Below, one piece after another: positions 42,999 to 52,665 of a stretch of 64,000 nucleotides of DNA. The stretch is from Tubulanus polymorphus. Lineage: Eukaryota > Nemertea > Palaeonemertea > Tubulaniformes > Tubulanidae. The notes below the pieces were generated by a model that searched no databases, was not told the origin of the DNA, and saw only the letters and a program-made list of their open reading frames with translations. The stretch is from the NCBI RefSeq assembly GCF_964204645.1, contig NC_134034.1, forward strand, positions 6,011,414 through 6,075,413. The letters run 5' to 3'. Each line of letters opens with the position of its first letter. Positions within the stretch are counted from its first letter, which is position 1. The position numbers and the translations under genes are program-made.

Positions 42999-43634
42999 CT
43001 AATACATAGGTATACAAATAATATATTTTATAAATTTATATCCATAGGGAAATTGTAATCTCAGTAATAATTTTGAACCTTTATTATTCTTTAATTTATT
43101 CATATATTCATCATGTAATTCAGTAGGTATAATTTGATTTTCTTCCAATGATTGATGCATAGATTTTCTATCTTTATTGTAGAATAAAACTAGAAATCTT
43201 ATATTCTCCCTAAAGTCTTTAACAATTGAATTATATTTTTGATTTAAAACCCATGTTGTTATCCCGAAATGTCTCCCAGAGAAAGCAAGATAACATAACT
43301 CACTTTCTCTAACTTTTGAATCACGTAAATTAGCGCAATCATCTACAATGAATAATGTATTTGATCCTTTATAGATATCAATTGCTATTTTTATACAATT
43401 ATCTAAATTTTCTTTTACTGTTTTAGGATCTAATATAATAAACTTTTTTATCTTAACTATATCTCTATTATATGTTTTATTCATTTCATAAGTAGGACAG
43501 AATAATATTATATTATCAAAATGATTCTTATAAATAGTTTCTAACAAATCTAATATGAAATGTGTTTTACCACAGTTTGTTACTCCAGTAACTAACATAT
43601 TATGCGGTTCAAATATAAATAAATCTTTATTCAT
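42999..43634 (-). CDS. A32-type DNA-packaging ATPase (211 aa, intact)
   Basis: Starts MNKDLFIFEPHNMLV. Walker A is GVTNCGKT at residues 17-24, Walker B LFIVDD at 94-99, and a following sensor-like SGRHFGITTWVLNQ. The GxTNCGKT form is typical of FtsK/HerA-type genome-packaging ATPases of Polintons, virophages and large DNA viruses. It would pump the element's DNA into capsids. The ATG overlaps the end of the integrase frame. Absent from Polinton A because of a deletion of about 2.1 kb. Confidence 0.88.
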   Translation of the reverse strand: MNKDLFIFEPHNMLVTGVTNCGKTHFILDLLETIYKNHFDNIILFCPTYEMNKTYNRDIVKIKKFIILDPKTVKENLDNCIKIAIDIYKGSNTLFIVDDCANLRDSKVRESELCYLAFSGRHFGITTWVLNQKYNSIVKDFRENIRFLVLFYNKDRKSMHQSLEENQIIPTELHDEYMNKLKNNKGSKLLLRLQFPYGYKFIKYIICIPMY

Positions 43635-44582
43635 TTATTCTTTTAATTTTACTAGATAAAATCCATTCATTAAATTAATCATCATATCCTTTATATTTCA
43701 CCAAAGAATACTTTTTTCCTTTAAGAGTTTTTGTTTTCAATACTTTTTCTATTTTGTATTCTATTTCATCTGGGTTTGGTACAAGTGATAATTCTTGTTC
43801 ATAGAAATAACCTAATATTTCTTCATCTTTTAGATCTTCTAGTTTATAAACAAAAGGTTTAGTTAATATTATCTTTTTAATCTTGAATATTTCTTCTGTA
43901 AAATTTGGGGTATAACCTTTATAAAATGTTTTTCTATATTTAGATATTCTAACGTGTTGTCCTATTTTAAATTTAGGTTCACCGAAATCATGTGTAACAA
44001 ACGCACCATATAAATTATTCCAAACTATTTCCGAATTATCTTCTTATCTAGCTTCTATGGGTTTCATATTTATAGAACTATGTTTAGAATTATTATAACC
44101 CTTCACTAAATCATCTAATACATCGATATATCTATATGTTTCATTAGCAGTAAAATATTTCCACATTCTCGTTTTCAATGTTTTATTAAATCTTTCTATA
44201 ATAGATGCTTTTTTATCTGAGTGTGTTGAAAAATAATCTACATCTTTATCAGATAATAGTTTTTTGAAATGTTTGTTATAAAATTCCTTACCTTCATCAA
44301 ATTGTATCTTATCTGGAATAGCTTCTTTAAATATTGATTTAAAAGCATTTGTTACTTCTATACCAGTTTTATTTTTGATTGGAATTGACCATGCGTATCT
44401 ACTGAATATGTCTATAACATTTAGTATCCAGAAATATCCTTTGTTGTATTCCTCTAAGTTCTTCATGTCAATTAAATCTGCTTGCCATTGTTGATCGATA
44501 TATGAAACCATAACTTTTCTTGTTAAATAAGTTTTATCCATTTTCTTGTGTATTTGATATGTTGGTTGATTTTGTAACCATG
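43627..44582 (-). pseudogene. Retroviral-type integrase with chromodomain (copy B), broken
   Basis: The catalytic frame (44044-44541) has the DDE triad: Asp in QADLIDM (residue 22), Asp in FDEGKEF (82) and Glu in IIERFNK (116), with 33 residues between the last two, as expected of Polinton integrases. A TAA at 44044 ends this frame, but the same frame continues through FKIGQHVRISKYRKTFYKG to a chromodomain-like end (YSLVKYKGYDD, stop, FNEWIL) finishing at 43627. The N-terminal part survives only from WLQNQPTYQIHKK (about 44582). So there are two stops plus an N-terminal deletion. Confidence 0.85.
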
Positions 44583-44780
44583 ATAGTAATTATTTCTTCC
44601 ACTATTAGAAGAATCAGATGGATTATTATTTGAATTAATATCAGATAAAGTCTGTGATTCATTTATATCAGTTAATTTCTTTTTCTTAGCTTTTTTTAAT
44701 TCTGAAGATCTTTTACCTAATTCTCTTGCCCATTTAATTTGTTTCTCGGATCTAACATTTTTCTTAACTCCATCACTCAT
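44583..44780 (-). pseudogene. Basic membrane protein, truncated and fused to integrase remnant (copy B)
   Basis: MSDGVKKNVRSEKQIKWAREL and the Lys-rich helix are present (without the stop found in A), but after the Ser/Asn linker the sequence jumps into the integrase N-terminal region in a different frame, removing the membrane segment. The deletion relative to A is about 355 bp (A positions about 18822-19175). Confidence 0.65.
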
Positions 44781-45375
44781 TTATTTTAGTTAATTTTTGT
44801 TCTGATTCATTTTCTGTTTCACCGTTTGGTTGTAGTACATCTGTTTCATTCTTACCTGATTTATATTCCATAGGTTTGATGTTCGAAAATGTTATGACGC
44901 CAGTAGAAATTAATGTCATAACCGATCCTAATTGAAATGAAGCATAACCAACCCATTTTTGTAATTCAGTCATAACTAAGTAGTCATGTTTCAAATCACT
45001 ATATAATTTATTTTCATCATCAATTGATATTAACTGGTTACATAACTTAGAATAACATTTGACAATACCACCTGAAATAGAATCATTTATTCTAGCTAAT
45101 CTAGCTTCTTCATAAATCTTAAAATATTTTATTACTTTATCTGGTTTCATAGCATCTAATTCTTGAAAAGTTATTATTTTTCCCAAGAAATCCTTAGATT
45201 TCCCGCCAGCAATTAATAATTCAAGATGATGCTTACAATATCAGTAGTATTCATAATCAATATTGTTATTAACTTGAATAGAATTAGAAACAACTGTGTC
45301 TTTATTATCACTAATACCCAAATCATCTAATTTTTTTTCAATATCAATACTATTCTTACTCGATTTCTTTGACAT
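44773..45375 (-). pseudogene. Conserved 200-residue Polinton protein, one stop (copy B)
   Basis: Collinear with 19353-19955. Starts MSKKSSKNSIDIEKK. One TGA at about 45241 in the Cys/His cluster (Leu in A). Everything after is open and nearly identical to A, including the KVIKYFKIYEEARLAR core and the hydrophobic segment. Confidence 0.7.
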
Positions 45376-46516
45376 TTACATTAGAGAAATTTAATAAGAA
45401 AAATATTATAAGTATTATAAAATGATACTAGATAGTTAAAGTTAAAGAATTCTAGTATTGACTACTGATACTAGCTATTTGAATTTAAAGAATTTCTATT
45501 TGAATCTATTCAAAATATGAATTATTATCTTTTTGAAAAGAAAATATTAAAAATATAATAGAATTCACTAGCTAGTTGAAGTTATTGTTTTTTTTATTAT
45601 ATTTTATTTAAATAAGGATTTAATATCTCACTACTATTGTCTATCTATTAGGAGCAGTAATTATAACTGTCCAGATAAGTCATTTCGGATTCTCGATAAT
45701 GAATCCTAAAACTGAAAATACATTCAAAGAAACGACTGGTGGAAATACTATTTCATAAACACATATATTTTATTCTACTATCATTATCGATTTCCACATT
45801 CCAAGCCGCGCATTTCATGCGCGGTAAGGTATGCGTGGAATGCAGGAATCAATAAAGTATAATAGAACATCTGTCACTGTGTGACATTAACAACAGCTTA
45901 ATGACGCAATTGAAATTCCGGCAAACGTAATGCATTGAAAGCCTATACAGTATGGCTAAACGGCTACAGTCTCATGAGTTGAAATATTCATAATTTCTGA
46001 TTCCACATCCATCCATCTTCACTTTCTTGATTCAATGGTCTTCATTTTGTAATCTAAAAGATAAATATCTAGCGTAGAATAAAACTAACTTGAAGTTGCA
46101 GTTGTAAAATATTAATTACAACACTTAAACATGGCCATTTGTGGCGCATCTTACCAGGGTAAGTTTTACATGTTTCACGTTTCCCAACGCCTTAATAACA
46201 ACAAAAACAATACTTACATTTATAACTGTAAACTCCTAAAATTGTGTTTATAGAGAGAATATCCTATACGTTCCTATGCTTATGTGCTGCGCGCTTATAA
46301 CTGCCAGTTATTCACTAGCTAAACACTGTCGGAGCAACATATGTTCCTTTGTGATGTAATTGATTAATCCTTTTCAACTGAAATAACACATTCAATCAAT
46401 ATTCAAATGAGGTACACCCCATTCAACTGATTATAACGTGTGACAGATGCAAAGAGCTAATACAATTACATATAGGCGGTTTGACATAGATCGAGAGTAA
46501 CCGGTTTTCTAAGCGT
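45376..46516. other. Non-coding right-hand segment of Polinton B
   Basis: 45376-45765 is conserved with A. 45766 to about 46200 is unrelated to A and has a perfect 8-bp stem hairpin CCGCGCAT-TTC-ATGCGCGG at about 45812-45830. 46200-46516 again matches A in blocks. No ORF supported. Confidence 0.6.
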
Positions 46517-47170
46517 TTAAGCCTCAACGTATTTTTCATTATGTGTTGAGTTCCATAATTCAACAAATGTCTTTGCTTTATCCAGTTGATCTAAATTTAA
46601 TTTCATATCTAGTTTGTTAGATTTAATTATGTTTTCCTTCTTTTCTAAAGGTCTTAAATTTCTAGAGTTCCAGATTAGCTTCTTATCATAATCATCACTC
46701 ATATCAAATTTAGAAATCGGCAATACGTGATCAATATGAAAGTATTCACCATAATTATCTATATTCATTTTATCGTCGAATTGATATATTATCCATGATA
46801 TGAAAAATTCATCTGAACAACCCAATAAATTAGATAGTGTTTCTGAATGTGTTTCTTTGTTGAATAATTGTGTTAATCTAGATCTTAAGCATTGTTTCAA
46901 TCTAAAATTAACATCTGTTTGATATCTTCCTCTCATATATTCTGCCATATAATAATTATAATGTTCTATATTATCTTCTCGATATTGTTTGGTATATAGT
47001 TTAGTACAAGTTTTACAGCAATATTGAAAACCATCTTTGCTAATCTTACGCTTATTAAATTCTGTTATAGCTAATTTATCTAATTCGCACTTAGAACACT
47101 TCTTGTAGTATATATTCATAACACCAGCGTTATTTGTAATATTGATAGTTTGTGGTTGTTCTGGTTCCAT
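46517..47170 (-). CDS. HNH endonuclease (217 aa, intact, copy B)
   Basis: I choose the start MEPEQPQTINITNN by alignment with A; a longer upstream frame exists but only overlaps the chimeric gene. Same zinc Cys pairs and HNH core (HIDHVLPISKF; NLRPLEKKENIIKSNK) as A, with a run of conservative differences. The start is preceded by AAATTTGATATTAAAATGG, the same block that precedes the polymerase gene at the other end. The first 51 codons lie inside the 2744-bp repeat unit. Confidence 0.85.
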   Translation of the reverse strand: MEPEQPQTINITNNAGVMNIYYKKCSKCELDKLAITEFNKRKISKDGFQYCCKTCTKLYTKQYREDNIEHYNYYMAEYMRGRYQTDVNFRLKQCLRSRLTQLFNKETHSETLSNLLGCSDEFFISWIIYQFDDKMNIDNYGEYFHIDHVLPISKFDMSDDYDKKLIWNSRNLRPLEKKENIIKSNKLDMKLNLDQLDKAKTFVELWNSTHNEKYVEA

Positions 47171-47177
47171 TTTAATA

Positions 47178-48020
47178 TCAAATTTTTTTACTAAATTGAT
47201 TTCCATATTTGGGGTTATGATATTTTGATTTAAGATGGTGTGATTTATTGCTTCGAGTATATTTTCCACAATTACATAAAACGCTTTCATTAGGATTATA
47301 TTTAGGCGTAACAATTTCATTATCTAAGTTACATTGAGTTCCAACATCTTTAAATGATTTTTCATTATCTAATTCACATTGAATACCAATATTTGATGAA
47401 TTTTCATTATAGATAATTGGTTTATCATCAAAATTTAAATAATATAATTGTCTTTTTTCAATTCTTAAGTTAATCAAATTATTGTAACCTCTAGAAAGTA
47501 TTAAATCATCATTTCTTTCATTGAAAGGAGTTTCAAGAATATTTATAATTTTTTCATCTAAAGTTCCTTTATGATTTAAAACTGTATTAAATATGTTAGG
47601 ATTTTTGATTCCATTATCTATCAGTTCAATAATTAAATATGCTACATTTGATAATATTTGATTGATTATAGAAATATTATCAATTTTATATTGTCTTCCA
47701 TACACTAAATTTGTTGCTGAGATATAATTTTCAATGTTAAATAATGAAAATAAGTTATCATTATTCATATTTCTAATATGACTATTAGATTTTAAATGTT
47801 CTTTATAATATCTTTTATCACTGAATGATTGATTACATGTATCACATTTATATGTTTCTTTTTCATTCTTTAATTCATCTAATTTAGTTTCTAATATATC
47901 ATCTTTATATTCTAGTTTCAATTTATTCTCTAAATGTGTTTTAGTTTTATTGTGTCTTGATTTTTGGGATTTATCTATATTGATTTTACATGTTGGGCAG
48001 TAGTACTTATTTGCTTCCAT
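47178..48020 (-). CDS. Chimeric zinc-finger gene: PolB N-terminus plus novel C-terminus (280 aa), unit 1
   Basis: Residues 1 to about 88 are the polymerase's N-terminal two-finger region, supplied by the right terminal repeat (YYCPTC; YKCDTC). After NMNNDN the sequence is unrelated to the polymerase: NLFSLFNIENYISATNLVYG, LILSRGYNNLINLRIEKRQL, two related SxxxGxQCxLDNE motifs (NIGIQCELDNEK; DVGTQCNLDNEI) and a C-terminal finger-like CNCGKYTRSNKSHHLKSKYH. The stop (TGA) lies within the AT block upstream of the HNH start. Intact in all three tandem copies; absent in Polinton A. Confidence 0.8.
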   Translation of the reverse strand: MEANKYYCPTCKINIDKSQKSRHNKTKTHLENKLKLEYKDDILETKLDELKNEKETYKCDTCNQSFSDKRYYKEHLKSNSHIRNMNNDNLFSLFNIENYISATNLVYGRQYKIDNISIINQILSNVAYLIIELIDNGIKNPNIFNTVLNHKGTLDEKIINILETPFNERNDDLILSRGYNNLINLRIEKRQLYYLNFDDKPIIYNENSSNIGIQCELDNEKSFKDVGTQCNLDNEIVTPKYNPNESVLCNCGKYTRSNKSHHLKSKYHNPKYGNQFSKKI

Positions 48021-48251
48021 TTTAATATCAAATTTTTTATTAAAATTGCTTTTAGAAGTTATTCATTTATATTTTATTCATATATATGAATATTTTAAGA
48101 GTAATAGGGGTTTAGTTGTTTCATATCAAAGGTTGAGGGGGCGAGTGAGTAAAAAATAAAAAATAAATTCGAGTGTGCGAGAATTTATTTTTTATTTTTT
48201 ACTCACTCGACCCTTCGACCTTTGGTATGAAACAACTAAACCCCTATTACT
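47756..48251 (-). repeat. Polinton B right terminal inverted repeat (496 bp) with hairpin
   Basis: Reverse complement of 30801-31296. The hairpin part is 48100-48251 (152 bp). Further copies of this end are at 50500-50995 and 53244-53739 in the tandem units. Confidence 0.92.
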
Positions 48252-48257
48252 AGTCTC
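48252..48257. repeat. Target-site duplication of Polinton B, right copy
   Basis: AGTCTC, identical to 30795-30800; also repeated after the terminal sequence in units 2 and 3. Confidence 0.9.
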
Positions 48258-48370
48258 GAATCACCGAGAAAATCAGCTCAAGGTTGAAAAGCTCAGCTGA
48301 AAGACCAGCAACGTCAGCAGACACGGACTCGTGACGTGGACCTTCCTTAAAACGATACAGCTATAAGTAC

Positions 48371-48610
48371 GTGACTACACTACACGTGTATAAGGATAAA
48401 CAGCGAGTGGTGGCCTCGTTTCAGATCGCGCTACCAGAACCGTTTGATTTTTCCAAGCCTACAGAATGGCCAAAATGGCTCAAGAGATTTGATAGGTTCA
48501 GTATAGCATCAGGCCTGTCAACAAAGGATGGGGCTACCCAGGTAAATACACTGATTTACAACATGGGTGAAAAGGCTGATGAAATCTTAGAAGCCGAGCA
48601 AAGCTCATAA
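48371..48610 (+). pseudogene. Gypsy-type gag fragment, unit 1
   Basis: A 79-codon frame with LPEPFDFSKPTEWPKWLKRF, then TQVNTLIYNMGEKADEIL. This is the N-terminal gag pattern (PEPFxFxxPEEWPKWxRRFER, VxTLIYxMGDxAxDI) of invertebrate Ty3/gypsy retroelements. The frame ends at a TAA and the rest of gag is not recognisable downstream. It continues the leader interrupted by Polinton B (primer-binding site at 30746). Confidence 0.75.
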
Positions 48611-49760
48611 CGTTTTCCGTAAAAGAAGGATAAATAATGCTATTGCGGACTGGTCATCAGGTCTGAAGGTTGGTTCCATGGTAAATCTCGCCACATCAGA
48701 AGTGAACAATAATTATTGAATTCAGTGAAACAATAATCGATTTCCAGCAAAGTCAACACTGGACATTGCATGTGGTCCATGAGGAGAGGAGGATATTGCA
48801 AACTTCCAGTGTGATCTGAATAACTTGTCTTGGCCAAGTCTCTTAATTTGAGTGTCCCAACTTGCTGTCTGTATCAGGAAATCAGTACGCTGAGGTGGAT
48901 CCAAATATATCTGATCTCACAGGCACTAAGGAGTTCAACAATTGTAAACTTTATTCAGATACTAAATATAGTCATTTTACAACACTATTAAAACATAAAT
49001 TCACTAAATACATCTCTGGAATAGAAAATGTGTCCTCTATATCCTTCAGAATGGTCTGTATTCAGTGACTGGTCGAGGCTGAGCTCACAATAGATTTCAA
49101 TCCTTGTTAGTTTCTGTTTACATACAGCAATTAATGCCTCTCCGTCCATTGTAAAGTTTCCTTTTGTTTGTTGATTACATTAATGATTCGTTAATTATCA
49201 GATGCTATTTTAATCATTCATACTGCAGGGCTATTTTGATATTGCTCGAAGCTATAAACCAGATTCGAAGAGCCATCTTAACCAGGAAGTAACTTGCTTC
49301 TTACATGTCTGACCTTATTTGACATGCATCGAAAATATAAAATGGAGGATGGGCATAACCCCTATTACTATTGACCCCTCAATTGAAGATAGAGACCCGC
49401 AACCAGTCTAATATTGAATGGGACAGGCAACCAGTCTCACGCAGAATTGGACAGGCGACCAGTCTACATAGATGGCAGCACGAACTGATATAAAAATGCA
49501 TTTACATAACCTAGAGATAAAATAATCGACTACGAATTTTGTCATTTGTATTCATTTTTAGGAGTGAAGTTAGCGAAAATTGTTCCAAAGTTATGAATAT
49601 TTAATCCGGAGTGATAAACTTTAGTCACGTGATATTGATGTAAAGCCGCCATTTTGTATTTGGAAACCGGAAGTAAAGAAATTATTTTGGGCTATAGTAT
49701 CCATAATATCGATCGAGATCGAATTTTTGCCTTTAGATTCGGCTCTCTAGCCGTATGTAC
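48611..49760. other. Non-coding remainder of repeat unit 1
   Basis: No gene recognised. At about 49398-49470 there are about 2.5 copies of a roughly 32-bp repeat containing GACAGGC(A/G)ACCAGTCT. At about 49358 an 11-mer CCCCTATTACT matches the Polinton terminus but without the rest of the hairpin. Confidence 0.55.
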
Positions 49761-49914
49761 AGCAATATTGAAAACCATCTTTGCTAATCTTACGCTTATT
49801 AAATTCTGTTATAGCTAATTTATCTAATTCGCACTTAGAACACTTCTTGTAGTATATATTTATAACACCAGCGTTATTTGTAATATTGATAGTTTGTGGT
49901 TGTTCTGGTTCCAT
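49747..49914 (-). pseudogene. Truncated HNH gene at unit 1/2 junction
   Basis: The first ~51 codons of the HNH gene (MEPEQPQTINITNN to FQYCC) followed by TYG and a stop from flanking DNA, created by the tandem junction at 49760/49761. The HNH core is absent. The duplicate at 52491-52658 is the same. Confidence 0.85.
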
Positions 49915-49921
49915 TTTAATA

Positions 49922-50764
49922 TCAAATTTTTTTACTAAATTGATTTCCATATTTGGGGTTATGATATTTTGATTTAAGATGGTGTGATTTATTGCTTCGA
50001 GTATATTTTCCACAATTACATAAAACGCTTTCATTAGGATTATATTTAGGCGTAACAATTTCATTATCTAAGTTACATTGAGTTCCAACATCTTTAAATG
50101 ATTTTTCATTATCTAATTCACATTGAATACCAATATTTGATGAATTTTCATTATAGATAATTGGTTTATCATCAAAATTTAAATAATATAATTGTCTTTT
50201 TTCAATTCTTAAGTTAATCAAATTATTGTAACCTCTAGAAAGTATTAAATCATCATTTCTTTCATTGAAAGGAGTTTCAAGAATATTTATAATTTTTTCA
50301 TCTAAAGTTCCTTTATGATTTAAAACTGTATTAAATATGTTAGGATTTTTGATTCCATTATCTATCAGTTCAATAATTAAATATGCTACATTTGATAATA
50401 TTTGATTGATTATAGAAATATTATCAATTTTATATTGTCTTCCATACACTAAATTTGTTGCTGAGATATAATTTTCAATGTTAAATAATGAAAATAAGTT
50501 ATCATTATTCATATTTCTAATATGACTATTAGATTTTAAATGTTCTTTATAAAATCTTTTATCACTGAATGATTGATTACATGTATCACATTTATATGTT
50601 TCTTTTTCATTCTTTAATTCATCTAATTTAGTTTCTAATATATCATCTTTATATTCTAGTTTCAATTTATTCTCTAAATGTGTTTTAGTTTTATTGTGTC
50701 TTGATTTTTGGGATTTATCTATATTGATTTTACATGTTGGGCAGTAGTACTTATTTGCTTCCAT
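49922..50764 (-). CDS. Chimeric zinc-finger gene, unit 2 (280 aa)
   Basis: Identical to the unit 1 gene except KRFYKEH for KRYYKEH. Intact. Its upstream region includes a full copy of the terminal repeat and hairpin. Confidence 0.8.
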   Translation of the reverse strand: MEANKYYCPTCKINIDKSQKSRHNKTKTHLENKLKLEYKDDILETKLDELKNEKETYKCDTCNQSFSDKRFYKEHLKSNSHIRNMNNDNLFSLFNIENYISATNLVYGRQYKIDNISIINQILSNVAYLIIELIDNGIKNPNIFNTVLNHKGTLDEKIINILETPFNERNDDLILSRGYNNLINLRIEKRQLYYLNFDDKPIIYNENSSNIGIQCELDNEKSFKDVGTQCNLDNEIVTPKYNPNESVLCNCGKYTRSNKSHHLKSKYHNPKYGNQFSKKI

Positions 50765-51114
50765 TTTAATATCAAATTTTTTATTAAAATTGCTTTTAGA
50801 AGTTATTCATTTATATTTTATTCATATATATGAATATTTTAAGAGTAATAGGGGTTTAGTTGTTTCATATCAAAGGTTGAGGGGGCGAGTGAGTAAAAAA
50901 TAAAAAATAAATTCGAGTGTGCGAGAATTTATTTTTTATTTTTTACTCACTCGACCCTTCGACCTTTGGTATGAAACAACTAAACCCCTATTACTAGTCT
51001 CGAATCACCGAGAAAATCAGCTCAAGGTTGAAAAGCTCAGCTGAAAGACCAGCAACGTCAGCAGACACGGACTCGTGACGTGGACCTTCCTTAAAACGAT
51101 ACAGCTATAAGTAC

Positions 51115-51354
51115 GTGACTACACTACACGTGTATAAGGATAAACAGCGAGTGGTGGCCTCGTTTCAGATCGCGCTACCAGAACCGTTTGATTTTTCCAA
51201 GCCTACAGAATGGCCAAAATGGCTCAAGAGATTTGATAGGTTCAGTATAGCATCAGGCCTGTCAACAAAGGATGGGGCTACCCAGGTAAATACACTGATT
51301 TACAACATGGGTGAAAAGGCTGATGAAATCTTAGAAGCCGAGCAAAGCTCATAA
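51115..51354 (+). pseudogene. Gypsy-type gag fragment, unit 2
   Basis: Identical copy of 48371-48610 at 2744 bp distance. Confidence 0.75.
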
Positions 51355-52490
51355 CGTTTTCCGTAAAAGAAGGATAAATAATGCTATTGCGGACTGGTCA
51401 TCAGGTCTGAAGGTTGGTTCCATGGTAAATCTCGCCACATCAGAAGTGAACAATAATTATTGAATTCAGTGAAACAATAATCGATTTCCAGCAAAGTCAA
51501 CACTGGACATTGCATGTGGTCCATGAGGAGAGGAGGATATTGCAAACTTCCAGTGTGATCTGAATAACTTGTCTTGGCCAAGTCTCTTAATTTGAGTGTC
51601 CCAACTTGCTGTCTGTATCAGGAAATCAGTACGCTGAGGTGGATCCAAATATATCTGATCTCACAGGCACTAAGGAGTTCAACAATTGTAAACTTTATTC
51701 AGATACTAAATATAGTCATTTTACAACACTATTAAAACATAAATTCACTAAATACATCTCTGGAATAGAAAATGTGTCCTCTATATCCTTCAGAATGGTC
51801 TGTATTCAGTGACTGGTCGAGGCTGAGCTCACAATAGATTTCAATCCTTGTTAGTTTCTGTTTACATACAGCAATTAATGCCTCTCCGTCCATTGTAAAG
51901 TTTCCTTTTGTTTGTTGATTACATTAATGATTCGTTAATTATCAGATGCTATTTTAATCATTCATACTGCAGGGCTATTTTGATATTGCTCGAAGCTATA
52001 AACCAGATTCGAAGAGCCATCTTAACCAGGAAGTAACTTGCTTCTTACATGTCTGACCTTATTTGACATGCATCGAAAATATAAAATGGAGGATGGGCAT
52101 AACCCCTATTACTATTGACCCCTCAATTGAAGATAGAGACCCGCAACCAGTCTAATATTGAATGGGACAGGCAACCAGTCTCACGCAGAATTGGACAGGC
52201 GACCAGTCTACATAGATGGCAGCACGAACTGATATAAAAATGCATTTACATAACCTAGAGATAAAATAATCGACTACGAATTTTGTCATTTGTATTCATT
52301 TTTAGGAGTGAAGTTAGCGAAAATTGTTCCAAAGTTATGAATATTTAATCCGGAGTGATAAACTTTAGTCACGTGATATTGATGTAAAGCCGCCATTTTG
52401 TATTTGGAAACCGGAAGTAAAGAAATTATTTTGGGCTATAGTATCCATAATATCGATCGAGATCGAATTTTTGCCTTTAGATTCGGCTCT

Positions 52491-52658
52491 CTAGCCGTAT
52501 GTACAGCAATATTGAAAACCATCTTTGCTAATCTTACGCTTATTAAATTCTGTTATAGCTAATTTATCTAATTCGCACTTAGAACACTTCTTGTAGTATA
52601 TATTTATAACACCAGCGTTATTTGTAATATTGATAGTTTGTGGTTGTTCTGGTTCCAT
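52491..52658 (-). pseudogene. Truncated HNH gene at unit 2/3 junction
   Basis: Same junction-derived truncation as 49747-49914. Confidence 0.85.
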
Positions 52659-52665
52659 TTTAATA

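Larger units (their letters stand above)
30801..48251. mobile_element. Polinton B (Maverick / adintovirus-like element), 17,451 bp
   Basis: Terminal AGTAATAGG and CCTATTACT, 496-bp terminal inverted repeats, and a perfect 6-bp duplication. Same gene order as Polinton A but retaining the packaging ATPase and the integrase catalytic and chromodomain regions. It carries an extra chimeric zinc-finger gene at the right end. PolB, integrase, penton and MCP genes are broken. It is inserted in a gypsy-type retroelement leader. The right 1235 bp takes part in the 2744-bp tandem triplication. Confidence 0.93.
47017..49760. repeat. Tandem triplication, unit 1 (2744 bp)
   Basis: Holds the N-terminal codons of the HNH gene, the chimeric gene, the right terminal repeat of Polinton B with its TSD copy, and 1.5 kb of flanking DNA with the gypsy gag fragment. 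Units 2 and 3 have the same length and differ from it at only a few sites seen by eye (for example near 47109, 47817-47825 and 49469). Confidence 0.95.
49761..52504. repeat. Tandem triplication, unit 2 (2744 bp)
   Basis: Same content as unit 1. Distinguishing sites include a T-to-A change giving Phe for Tyr in the second finger of the chimeric gene (near 50553). Confidence 0.95.

Noticed and set aside
49340-49375. A solo Polinton end (CCCCTATTACT) in the repeat unit
   Set aside because: Only 11-13 bases match; the adjacent hairpin sequence is missing, so chance is a sufficient explanation.
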